From Verrucomicrobiaceae bacterium (GTDB lineage: Bacteria; Verrucomicrobiota; Verrucomicrobiia; Verrucomicrobiales; Verrucomicrobiaceae): DNA of 64,000 bases. Each line of letters begins with the position of its first letter. Positions within the stretch are counted from its first letter, which is position 1. A model generated the notes under the pieces. It had not been told where the DNA came from, did no database searches, and worked only from the letters and a program-made list of their open reading frames with translations. The position numbers and the translations under genes are program-made. Shown here one piece after another: positions 16,354 through 23,923 of the stretch. Location of the stretch: positions 16,463 through 80,462 of the forward strand of contig JAIXYN010000037.1 of the NCBI GenBank assembly GCA_027490195.1. Direction: 5' to 3'.

Positions 16354-17676
16354 ATGCCTCCAGCCCGCCTGCTGCTCTCCCTTCTGCTCCTCTCCACCTT
16401 AGCACATGCCGAACGCATGAGCTGGCTGGAGAATGACCGGGTGAAATTGGGCGTGGACCTTGAGCGCGGTGGGGCGATCACCTTTTTGGCAAGCGTGAAG
16501 GACGGTGCCAATGTGATCAACAACTTCGATCTCGGGCGGCAGGTGCAACTTTCGTTTTATTCCGGTCCGGTGCCGTTTGAAGCGAACGGGCAAAAGCCTG
16601 CGGAGCACTGGCGGCACATCGGCTGGAATCCCATCCAAACGGGCGATGATTTCAAAAACGCCAGCCGCATTCTGGCGCATGAAAACGACGGCAAAAAAAT
16701 CCACCTCACCTGCGTGCCCCTGCAATGGCCGCTCAACAACGTGCCTGGAGAATGCACCTTCGACTCCTGGCTGGAGCTCGACGGCGCTGTGGTCAAGGCG
16801 CGGGCGCGGCTCACCAACAAGCGCAGTGACAGCACGCAGTATCCCGCACGTTTGCAAGAGCTCCCCGCTGTGTATGCCAATGCTGCGTTTCCACGCGTGA
16901 TCAGCTACTTGAATGACAAGCCCTTCACGCAAGATGCGGTATCCGCCGCACCCACGCCGCATGGCAAACACCCCTGGTCCCTCTGGACCGGCACTGAAGG
17001 CTGGGCTGCACTCCTCGATGAAAAAGATTACGGCCTCGGCCTCATCACCCCAGGTCGTGTACACTTCACCGGCGGCTTTGCCGGCAAGCCCGGCCCCAAT
17101 GACACACATGGCAACAGCACCGGCTATCTCGCCGGCCAGGGCCTTGAGATTCTCGATCACAACATCGTCTATGAATTCCGCTACGAGCTCGTGCTCGGTA
17201 CCGTGCAGGAGATCCGCGCTCGTGCGGCCACACATCGCCCGCAGGGACAACCCACCTGGAACTTCACGCAGGACCGCCAGAGCTGGCATTACCAAAACGC
17301 TCGGGATGCTGGCTGGCCGTCCAAGGAACATCTGCAGGTGCTGCTGGAGCAGGACGATCCGCAGCTCATCAGCCCGCTAACCTTCTGGCAGGCGGCCGAT
17401 GCGCCGTATCTCATCATCGATGCCGCCTTCCACACGAAGCAAAAGCAGGGCACCGTGATGTGGCAGTCGCATGGCCAGCAGGGGTTTTCATCTGCAAATG
17501 TCACTTCCTTTCCCCTCGTTGCGGATGGCGAGTTTCACCGCCTTGTCATCCCCTTGTCTTCCATCGCCTCCTACCACGGCGGCATGCTGCGCCTGCGGAT
17601 CGACCCCGTGGGCAGCGCCGAAACAGGCGCATGGATGAAGGTGCGGAGCATTCGCTTGGCGGCCAAGCCGGATTGA
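16354..17676 (+). CDS. Secreted hypothetical protein, possibly carbohydrate-binding
   Basis: 440 residues with a signal peptide (about 1-19, LLLSLLLLSTLAHA). The body is beta-rich: WLENDRVKLGVDLERGGAI at the start resembles the opening of mutarotase-like sandwich domains, and the last 110 residues (FTQDRQSWHYQNARD to MKVRSIRLAAK) look like a jelly-roll module. A galactose-mutarotase-like plus carbohydrate-binding layout is plausible but unproven. No catalytic motif assigned. It converges on dihydroorotase with a 22-base gap. Confidence 0.75.
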   Translation: MPPARLLLSLLLLSTLAHAERMSWLENDRVKLGVDLERGGAITFLASVKDGANVINNFDLGRQVQLSFYSGPVPFEANGQKPAEHWRHIGWNPIQTGDDFKNASRILAHENDGKKIHLTCVPLQWPLNNVPGECTFDSWLELDGAVVKARARLTNKRSDSTQYPARLQELPAVYANAAFPRVISYLNDKPFTQDAVSAAPTPHGKHPWSLWTGTEGWAALLDEKDYGLGLITPGRVHFTGGFAGKPGPNDTHGNSTGYLAGQGLEILDHNIVYEFRYELVLGTVQEIRARAATHRPQGQPTWNFTQDRQSWHYQNARDAGWPSKEHLQVLLEQDDPQLISPLTFWQAADAPYLIIDAAFHTKQKQGTVMWQSHGQQGFSSANVTSFPLVADGEFHRLVIPLSSIASYHGGMLRLRIDPVGSAETGAWMKVRSIRLAAKPD

Positions 17677-17698
17677 CAGGGCCTGGCAAATCTGCCCC

Positions 17699-18793
17699 TC
17701 ACCCCACGATCCGCCACGTCAGCTCCATGCCCATACCCACCGGCAGAGGCGTCACCGGTCCCGCAGGCGTCTCCAGCAGCGTCATGGTCTGCGCCACCTT
17801 GTCCATCTGAAACCGCTGCTCCGACACTGGGAACCCATAAAATCCCGGCCCATTGGTGCAAAGAAACCGCTCCAGCAGTGCCTGCCCCTCCGCCGTGCCG
17901 AGATCCACACCCGCCTCTTCAAACGCCATGGCATAGAGCTGCGGCGCACAGCCTCCGGTGAAGCAACCCGCCGCACAGCCGCAGGCCGTCGCCTTGGTCG
18001 TATGCGGCGCGCTGTCCGTGCCCGCAAAAAACTTCGTCTGCCCGACCGTCGTCACCGCATGTCTCAATGCCGCGCGATCCTCCTGAAACTTCACAATCGG
18101 CAGGCAGTACAGGTGGTACTTCAGCCCCTGAATCAGATGCCCAAGCGTGTACAGCAGGTGCTGCGGCGTGATCGTCGCACCCACATGCTCCGGTGCATGT
18201 GCCACAAACTCCGCCGCCGTCCGCGTGGTGATGTGCTCGCACACAATCCGCAGCTTCGGATGCGCCGCCAGCAGGCGCGGCATACGCTCCGTGTAAAAGC
18301 GCGTCTCCGCATTCTGCTGGGCGTCGATGTAGTCCGGCCCGCTCAGCGCATGCTGCTCTCCATGAATGCACAGCACAATGCCATGCTCCTCCATCGCCCG
18401 CAGCACCTCACCGCCGATCAGATCATCCATCGGCATCCCATGCTCCGCATTCGTCGTCCCATGCGGCGGGTAGTACTTGCAGGCCCGCAGCAATCCCGAG
18501 GCCGCGCCTTCACGGATCATCGCCGCCGACGTCTGCCGCGTCAGGTACAGCGGCACTATCAACTGTTCAAACCCATCCGCCCCCGCCGCCCGCAGTTCCT
18601 CCGAGTAGCTCTCAATCGACCAGCCATCGCTCTGCGCCGCCCCAGAGATCCGCGACACCGGCGGTTGCGTGTTCGGCATCGCCAGCGCCCCAGCACAGCC
18701 CATGTCGAGGTGTGCTTGGACATACGAACCCATCGCCGGGCCTTGGCGGAAATGCGTGTGGAGATCGAACCAGCGGGGGAGAGTCAGTGTCAT
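17699..18793 (-). CDS. pyrC: Dihydroorotase, PyrC class II
   Basis: 364 residues from the ATG at 18793 (an in-frame ATG lies 12 bases further upstream). Metal site: FDLHTHFRQ with H12 and H14, the bridging carbamylated lysine in CKYYPPHGTT, histidines in CIHGEQ and CEHITTR, and the aspartate in GTDSAPHT. The enzyme closes carbamoyl aspartate to dihydroorotate in de novo pyrimidine synthesis. The TTNAEHG and FLCTNGPGFYG segments are typical of the shorter PyrC group. Related in pathway to carB 5 kb away but not in one operon with it. Confidence 0.93.
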   Translation of the reverse strand: MTLTLPRWFDLHTHFRQGPAMGSYVQAHLDMGCAGALAMPNTQPPVSRISGAAQSDGWSIESYSEELRAAGADGFEQLIVPLYLTRQTSAAMIREGAASGLLRACKYYPPHGTTNAEHGMPMDDLIGGEVLRAMEEHGIVLCIHGEQHALSGPDYIDAQQNAETRFYTERMPRLLAAHPKLRIVCEHITTRTAAEFVAHAPEHVGATITPQHLLYTLGHLIQGLKYHLYCLPIVKFQEDRAALRHAVTTVGQTKFFAGTDSAPHTTKATACGCAAGCFTGGCAPQLYAMAFEEAGVDLGTAEGQALLERFLCTNGPGFYGFPVSEQRFQMDKVAQTMTLLETPAGPVTPLPVGMGMELTWRIVG

Positions 18794-18943
18794 GGTTCTT
18801 TCCATAGCGTGAGCTATGAAGGTGGCAAGAAAGGAGCGCGGAGACTCATGTGCTCTTCTCTGCACTTTGGCGTGACTTCATGAGGGGAATGTGCCAAACA
18901 CGTGGCAGCAAATCACCCGCTAAATCGCATCTTGATTCCTTCC

Positions 18944-19819
18944 ATGAACTCGAACCCACTTTCCCGCCGCACTTTTCTTGGCACCGCAGTCGCAGCCGCC
19001 GCCGGCCTCACCCTTCCGCGTCGCGCTTCTGCCGCAGACAAGCCCAGCTCCGTCTTTGGCGGCGTGCGCATCGGCTGCATCACCTACAGCTACCGTAGCT
19101 CGGCGAAGACAGCCGAGGAAACACTCAAGGCTCTTGTTGATGACGGCCTCAGCGAGACCGAGCTCATGGGCGGGCCCATCCAGGACTTCACTGGTATTAA
19201 AGGCAAAGCCACGGACGCAGAGCGTGAGCTGCAGCTGGTGAAGTGCCGGGAGCTGCGGAAGATGTACAACGATGCGGGCGTCAACATTCACATCCACAAG
19301 ATGGGCTTCGGGCAGTCGAATGAGGAAATCGAGTTCAGCTTCCTGGTGGCCAAGGCGCTGGGATGCACCGGCGTGACCACCGAGCGCAATGCCATCCTCG
19401 CCGCGCGCGTCGCACCGTTTGCCGACAAGCACCAGATCTGGGTCGGGTTTCACAACCACACCAACAACCTGCCTGAGATGGACAAATTCGATTCCATCCT
19501 GGATCTCGGCCAGTACATCGGCTTCAACCTCGACATCGGCCACTATGTCGCCGGCACGAAGGGCAAGTCGCCGATTCCAGTGCTGGAAAAGTACCACGAC
19601 CGCATCGTGAACCTGCACCTGAAGGACCGCACCGCCGACGGTGGCAACGTGGCCTGGGGCCAGGGCCAGACCCCAATCAAGGAAGTGCTGCAACTGATGA
19701 AAAAGGAAAAGTGGACCTTCCCCGCCGAGATCGAGCTGGAATACAAAATCCCCGAAGGCTCCACCGCCGTCGCCGAAGTCGCCAAGTGCGTCCAGTATTG
19801 CAAAGAAGCGCTGGCGTGA
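18944..19819 (+). CDS. Tat-exported sugar phosphate isomerase/epimerase-like protein
   Basis: 291 residues from the ATG at 18944. Residues 1-30 are a twin-arginine signal (LSRRTFLGT, hydrophobic run, ASAAD). The mature protein is a xylose-isomerase-like TIM barrel with IGCITYSYR, TERNAI, VGFHNHTNN, FNLDIGHYVAG, IVNLHLKDR and AEIELEY, the conserved places for metal ligands. Tat-exported barrels of this type are abundant in Verrucomicrobia and Planctomycetes and probably act on oxidised or keto sugars in the periplasm. Monocistronic, with a small palindrome 20 bases downstream. Confidence 0.88.
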   Translation: MNSNPLSRRTFLGTAVAAAAGLTLPRRASAADKPSSVFGGVRIGCITYSYRSSAKTAEETLKALVDDGLSETELMGGPIQDFTGIKGKATDAERELQLVKCRELRKMYNDAGVNIHIHKMGFGQSNEEIEFSFLVAKALGCTGVTTERNAILAARVAPFADKHQIWVGFHNHTNNLPEMDKFDSILDLGQYIGFNLDIGHYVAGTKGKSPIPVLEKYHDRIVNLHLKDRTADGGNVAWGQGQTPIKEVLQLMKKEKWTFPAEIELEYKIPEGSTAVAEVAKCVQYCKEALA

Positions 19820-19838
19820 GCAGCGTTGGAGGGGAACG

Positions 19839-19854
19839 CAGACACTCTTGTCCG
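19839..19854. repeat. Short dispersed palindrome, copy 1
   Basis: CAGACACTCTTGTCCG lies just after the Tat isomerase gene. It belongs with AGACACTCTTGTCT at 61965 and the longer palindrome at 63393: arms of the form GRCA/TGYC around a CTCY loop, always directly downstream of a rightward gene. Possibly a small repeat that acts as a transcript-end hairpin. Confidence 0.35.
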
Positions 19855-19955
19855 CCTCCCCTAAATGGCGGCGAAGCCGCGTAGCCAAAGGGGGCCGGTC
19901 AAGCTGCGTAGCCGCGAAGCGAATGACCATGCACCTCGAAATGGCCGCCAGCACG

Positions 19956-20333
19956 CTATTCAAAACTCTTGCTGATCTCGGCATGCGCCGCCGCCACTGC
20001 GGCCTCGCGCCCGCGGGCCTTGGCATACCGCACCTCAAAACTCCCCGGCTCCTCCGAGCCCATGAGCAAATGCCGCGCCTCACCGACCAGCGCATCCATC
20101 CGCTCTTTCGAGATCGGCGGCTTCTCCTCCATCGCCTCATCCATCATCACCACCAACTGCGAGAGCTGCCGCAGCCACGCAAAGCGCTCGCTCTCCATGA
20201 GCAGTTGCAGAAACTGCATCGGCGACTCTATGACATTCCCTTCCTTCTCATACGCCGCCCGCTCGGCATTCATGAGCAGCTTGTGGAGGCTGAGGAGCTG
20301 GTTGCGAAGGGCAGGCAGAGGATGGTCGTTCAT
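19956..20333 (-). CDS. Hypothetical helical cytoplasmic protein
   Basis: 125 residues from the ATG at 20333; in-frame ATGs at 20369 and 20468 could extend it. The sequence is almost entirely helical (LRNQLLSLHKLLMNAERAAY, QFLQLLMESERFAWLRQLSQ) and ends in an alanine-rich helix AAVAAAHAEISKSFE. I recognise no named domain, but coding character is good and the downstream neighbour is convergent. Function unknown. Confidence 0.65.
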   Translation of the reverse strand: MNDHPLPALRNQLLSLHKLLMNAERAAYEKEGNVIESPMQFLQLLMESERFAWLRQLSQLVVMMDEAMEEKPPISKERMDALVGEARHLLMGSEEPGSFEVRYAKARGREAAVAAAHAEISKSFE

Positions 20334-20369
20334 GAATGTTCCATAATGCAGGTTCTCTGTGTCCTCCAT

Positions 20370-20895
20370 CCATTCTGAAACAGTACTGCCCCGCCCCCAG
20401 CTCAATACTATTCCCTCACCAAGAACCGACGACTTCATATCTTGAGAAAGAAATTGAGGCAATTTCATCATGCTGGTTGGCAAGGGAAATTTCGGCCTGC
20501 ATTTGTTTTGAAGGTCTCGCGAACCAAGGTCTGCAAATCTCAATGAGATCGCGATGGAATGGAATCTCGGCAAACTTTTTTCAAGGTATATAACGTAAAG
20601 AAACTCCACCGGGCACTTCTGAGCAAGCCAGCGAAGCCCAAGCTCTCCAAGGCCTCAGCCTGAGCCTGCTGAGGGTGTCCCTGCTGATCCTGCCTAGCGG
20701 GGATTCGATGGATGGACGGATTCCGTCAATTCGGATTCAGTGAGCGGCTTTCTGGCAAGCAGTTGCACACCCCACACTGACCCGTTCCCCAGAGTAGAAT
20801 GCTAGATGCCGGAAACGCCGCAGAGGATGATGTCTTGTGCATCAAACCTTTGCGGTGTTTCAATCTGCGCTGTGTCGAGTGGTCCCCGGGGGGGC
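20370..20895. other. Intergenic stretch without assigned gene
   Basis: About 530 bases between the helical hypothetical gene and the PsiD-like gene end. The leftward frame stays open back to 20609 but reads poorly as protein. I see no convincing gene, RNA or long repeat. A short G-run (CCCCGGGGGGGC) lies at 20884-20895 just past the PsiD-like stop codon. Confidence 0.4.
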
Positions 20896-22278
20896 TTAGT
20901 CCACTGTGGCGATGGCGGTGTTCACCCGCATGTTGTACTGCGCGTCAATCCCAGGCGTCTGGCCATAGAAGTTGAAGTTAAGATTCACGCCGGGCTGAAA
21001 CACCAGGCAGTGGGTGGAGCCGCCAAAGTGAAACATGCCTAGCTGATCTCCCTTGTTCACATGCTGGCCCACACTGACGGTGATCTGAGAACTCGACACC
21101 TCAGCCATGCCCACGGCGATGAAGGCCAGCAGACCGATCTGCGGATTGTCCGCCTTGATCAAGATGATAGCACGCGTGGCCACGGCGGTGAGAAAGGCCT
21201 GGGATTCATTGGGCGCGCTGGTGTCTGGGCCGGCGGGGTCGGCAAAGCCTGTGTAGTAGTTTTCCAGGTAGTAGGAGCCGCTGACCACCCAGGCCTTGGT
21301 GATGGTGCCGCTGATGGGGCTGTTCCACCGGTGAAAGCTCAGCGCGCTCAGGAAAGCCTGATACACCGTCCCTCCGTAAAACTGCGCGGCCTCATCGCAG
21401 AAGTCGAGCATATTGGACAGCGAGTAGGGCTGGCCTTTGAGCCAGAACTCGTCATCTTGCTGCACATTCGGCACCACCTGTAGCGGCGCAGATTCACAGG
21501 CGTTAACGATCACGGTATCATCCCCCGGGGCGGAGACAGGGCGCACGCCGTCCTGGAAGAGGCGCGTGAAGAAGTCGTCCCACGACTGGAAGCCATAGTT
21601 TGGCAAGCTGGGGTCACAGTTGAAGATCTCGGCAAAGGTTGCGGGGGTGGGGTTTGGGCCGTCTCCAAGCGCGGACTGCGCCACCTGCACCATTTCCTCC
21701 TGGGCCAGCGAGCCGAGCCAGGGCACGATCTCCGTCTGAGGGTCCAGCGGGCTGGGCGGCTGAGAGAGCACGTAGCAGGAGCCAGAGGAGGTGAGGAACT
21801 GCGACCAGTACTGGAGGATCTTTTTGAACTGCTGATTCACCAGCGCATTGGAAAAGAAAGCGTAGCCTGCGTCGGTGCCCATGGGGTAGTCGAGCAACGC
21901 ATTGATGGGAAAGCCGATCAAGCCGGAAGGCTGCAGGGAGGCCCCTGCGGTCACCTGCTGATAGGCCTCTGGCGCGGTCTGCATGATGGCATTGAGCAGC
22001 TGTAGAAAATCGGCAAAGTCCTGCACCGTGGACTGCCCAAGCGGATCTACAGGCTCGTATTCCAGCGCCTGAGTGAACATGTCATCCGCCAGGCTTTGCA
22101 GCCCTGCATCCATCGCCACTAGGTCCGAAAAATCCTGGATGGGAGCCACGAGGGTGTCATTGAGTTGCAGCGCGCGCTTCCGTAGGCGTCGGATCCAACT
22201 GCGGATGGGGGCGCGATCTTTTGGCAGCCAGCCACCGGGGCGGGCTTTGACTTGGGTTTGGACAGCAGGTTTGGACAT
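20896..22278 (-). CDS. Phosphatidylserine-decarboxylase-family enzyme resembling PsiD
   Basis: 460 residues from the ATG at 22278, chosen because AAGGAG lies eight bases upstream. The N-terminal 200 residues match the PSD-associated domain (GWLPKD, then LVAPIQDFSDLV). The C-terminal catalytic part has NYGFQSWDDFF (227-237), ACES (260-263), LKGQPYSL, SFHRWNSPISGTI (H316), GQHVNKGDQLGMFHFGG and the self-cleavage site GG-ST with S421 as predicted pyruvoyl precursor. From memory, the same blocks in this order occur in fungal PsiD, an L-tryptophan decarboxylase, and its bacterial relatives. There is no signal peptide or membrane anchor, unlike membrane-lipid PSD. A soluble amino-acid decarboxylase is more likely than phosphatidylethanolamine synthesis. 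Confidence 0.85.
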   Translation of the reverse strand: MSKPAVQTQVKARPGGWLPKDRAPIRSWIRRLRKRALQLNDTLVAPIQDFSDLVAMDAGLQSLADDMFTQALEYEPVDPLGQSTVQDFADFLQLLNAIMQTAPEAYQQVTAGASLQPSGLIGFPINALLDYPMGTDAGYAFFSNALVNQQFKKILQYWSQFLTSSGSCYVLSQPPSPLDPQTEIVPWLGSLAQEEMVQVAQSALGDGPNPTPATFAEIFNCDPSLPNYGFQSWDDFFTRLFQDGVRPVSAPGDDTVIVNACESAPLQVVPNVQQDDEFWLKGQPYSLSNMLDFCDEAAQFYGGTVYQAFLSALSFHRWNSPISGTITKAWVVSGSYYLENYYTGFADPAGPDTSAPNESQAFLTAVATRAIILIKADNPQIGLLAFIAVGMAEVSSSQITVSVGQHVNKGDQLGMFHFGGSTHCLVFQPGVNLNFNFYGQTPGIDAQYNMRVNTAIATVD

Positions 22279-22286
22279 GGGTGGAA

Positions 22287-22292
22287 CTCCTT
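22287..22292 (-). promoter_or_regulatory. Shine-Dalgarno motif of the PsiD-like gene
   Basis: On the minus strand AAGGAG ends eight bases before the ATG at 22278. It is worth recording because most genes in this window lack such a motif, and it fixes the start of this one. Confidence 0.65.
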
Positions 22293-22563
22293 GTTGGGAT
22301 GTGGTTGTGAGTTGGTGGCGCTGACGGGAAAAAGGGGCGAAAGCCAGTGGGCGGGCTGCGGCACGCAACCGCGGCGTGGAATTGCGTGGTAAGTAGCGGG
22401 GCACCTGCTAAGAAATTGCTTTTAACGTGGCAAGCGTAGAGAGGTGAGTATGAATGCAGAATATTTAATATCGCATGCCTAATATCGTATGACGAATGGA
22501 AGCCCTGATTGTCGGTTTCAGGAAATTTTTGATTCGATTGAGTGTGGATAAAGCATGATTCAT

Positions 22564-22603
22564 AATGCTAATACAGCATTCGTTAGTGTATATTTACTAC
22601 ACT
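22564..22603. promoter_or_regulatory. Pair of inverted repeats in an AT-rich tract
   Basis: AATGCT-5-AGCATT (22564-22580) and AGTGTA-7-TACACT (22585-22603) are perfect six-base inverted repeats only four bases apart. They lie roughly 290-325 bases upstream of the PsiD-like start. Operator sites for a dimeric regulator are possible; there is no T-run to suggest a terminator. Confidence 0.3.
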
Positions 22604-22977
22604 CTGTGTAAAGTTTTTTTCGGCGGGTTTTCGTGTGCGTGCGTCGGCACCAAGCCATCGCGAGCGTATCGGGCCCCGTTGCCGTGTTCGAATCTACATC
22701 GAGGACAAAGCCAATCTCTGCACTGGTTCCCTTCATGCATCGGGTTTCGAGTTCAGACAGCGAGTTGGCGGCTTCTTCAAGTCGGTTGAAGTAGCGCCAT
22801 CGCTTGCAGGCGAGATTGGCATATTCGGTTGAGTCTTTGGCCGCAGCCGCATTGACATGGTCTCGCCCCACCCGCCAAACACGAAGGCGGCCTACATCGC
22901 TCGGAATACCAAAAAGAATATAAATACGACGTTCACCGTATTGAGGATGTTCTGAGCGCTGAATACGATCTCAGGCA

Positions 22978-23222
22978 TGATGATACTCCTGCAACGCCCG
23001 CACCTGCACCTAGGTCCCCTGCAATGACTTGATCGCCCGCAGTGCGGCATCGGCACCACGCAGTGTCGTCATGATCGGAATGCAGTTCTGCATGGAGGCC
23101 GTGCGAATTTTGATCTCATCCTCACGCGGTTTTTTGCCGCTGGGGGTGTTGATGACGAGGGCCATGTCCTTATTCTTCATCAGGTCGAAAACGTTCGGGT
23201 GTCTGCTGCTGGCGAGTTTGGC
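22978..23222 (-). pseudogene. Degenerate duplicate of the carB 3' end
   Basis: This segment is closely similar to the last 245 or so bases of carB (from 23929 rightward), sharing long identical runs around TGATGATACTCCTGCAACGC and CTTGATCGCCCGCAG. In the carB frame it has an in-frame TAG at the codon for the glutamate of GTEVQV and lacks carB's own stop. Similarity ends at about 23222, exactly where the small antitoxin-like gene stops. It is therefore a dead copy lying 951 bases from the functional end. Confidence 0.9.
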
Positions 23223-23414
23223 TCAGGGTTTGGCAGGAACGAGTCTGGCTTGGGTGCGGACGATGCGATCTCCCATCTGCTTCTCCCGCTCTCGCAGGGC
23301 ATCGCCGAGCTTCTTCTGGTCGTGACCAAACTCAGACGTGAGCTTGCGCCGGATGGCGCGCAGCCACTCGAGGTCGTCGGTGTCGGGGTTGGGCGGTGTG
23401 GGTGCAGTTGTCAT
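23223..23414 (-). CDS. Small putative antitoxin partner of the PIN protein
   Basis: 63 residues: a Pro/Thr-rich N-terminus (TTAPTPPNPDTDD) and a charged helical middle, LRAIRRKLTSEFGHDQKKL. Its ATG overlaps the stop of the PIN-domain gene by four bases (ATGA), the usual coupling of toxin and antitoxin. Small proteins with an RR-K-E-GHD helix commonly accompany PIN toxins of this subfamily in cyanobacteria and PVC bacteria, with the toxin gene first. The role is inferred from size, helix and coupling. Confidence 0.65.
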   Translation of the reverse strand: MTTAPTPPNPDTDDLEWLRAIRRKLTSEFGHDQKKLGDALREREKQMGDRIVRTQARLVPAKP

Positions 23415-23893
23415 GGGTCAACTCCTGACTCTAGCAGATGATACGGCGTGATGAGCTGGGGCGTTGCAAAACCTAGCCCCTCGTTCACATGACGAATGTG
23501 CTCGCTCTTGTTGGCATTGGCAATGTGTTTGCAGTTCCACGAGGCCAGAATATCGCATTTCCAAAACGTGGCGACTGCCAGGTGTCGGGCATCCCCGTCA
23601 GCATCCGCAGGCATGACTTTATGGGCTATGTAGCACTCGACCATCTCATCGATCTCAGAAGCGGATTGCAGCAGCCGCAGATCTTGCAGCAAATCCAGGC
23701 ACTCCGACCTTTTTGGCTCCGGCGTTTCTTCAAGTTCTCGAATCACCCAGAGCGAGGAGACCAATTCGTTCTGCCACTTCGCCAGATCCCACCATTCGCG
23801 AGTCCATTCACGGCGAGCCTGAATTTGTGCCCCTGGCCGAGTTTCAAAATAGAAACTCGGGATGCTGGTCTCGATGTAGATGAGCTGGTTCAT
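23411..23893 (-). CDS. PIN-domain protein, VapC-like toxin
   Basis: 160 residues from the ATG at 23893. N-terminal YIETSIPSFYFETRP and C-terminal DADGDARHLAVATFWKCDIL then SWNCKHIANANK and HIRHVNEGLG are hallmarks of a PIN subfamily usually annotated as type II toxins. The acidic residues (E in YIET, D in GDARHLA) would hold the metal for RNA cleavage; the first is Glu where many PIN domains have Asp, which is usual in this subgroup. It lies directly downstream of carB, between its functional 3' end and the duplicated dead 3' end. Confidence 0.85.
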   Translation of the reverse strand: MNQLIYIETSIPSFYFETRPGAQIQARREWTREWWDLAKWQNELVSSLWVIRELEETPEPKRSECLDLLQDLRLLQSASEIDEMVECYIAHKVMPADADGDARHLAVATFWKCDILASWNCKHIANANKSEHIRHVNEGLGFATPQLITPYHLLESGVDP

Positions 23894-23923
23894 GGTCTGC
23901 AAGGCCTCGAGTGCCTCTCGAAG

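Larger units (their letters stand above)
22279..22977. other. Long intergenic region with AT-rich, palindrome-bearing core
   Basis: Seven hundred bases between the PsiD-like gene and the carB 3' duplication. From about 22430 to 22620 it is AT-rich and carries a direct repeat (TAATATCGCATG / TAATATCGTATG at 22467 and 22480) and two inverted repeats annotated separately. A leftward frame 22560-22871 of 103 codons is open, but I am not convinced it is a gene. No tRNA found. Confidence 0.4.

Noticed and set aside
20334..20609. N-terminal extension of the helical hypothetical protein to 217 residues
   Set aside because: The extra codons (LYVIYLEKSLPRF onward) lack helix character and protein-like composition; an internal ATG fits better.
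22680..22700. Possible tRNA T-loop (GTTCGAATC)
   Set aside because: No matching acceptor, D or anticodon stems within 90 bases on either side.
22560..22871. Leftward 103-codon frame beginning DHVNAAAAKDSTEY
   Set aside because: Part of it reads like protein, but the C-terminal half is a low-quality basic stretch, no domain is visible and the start is weak. I left it in the intergenic note.
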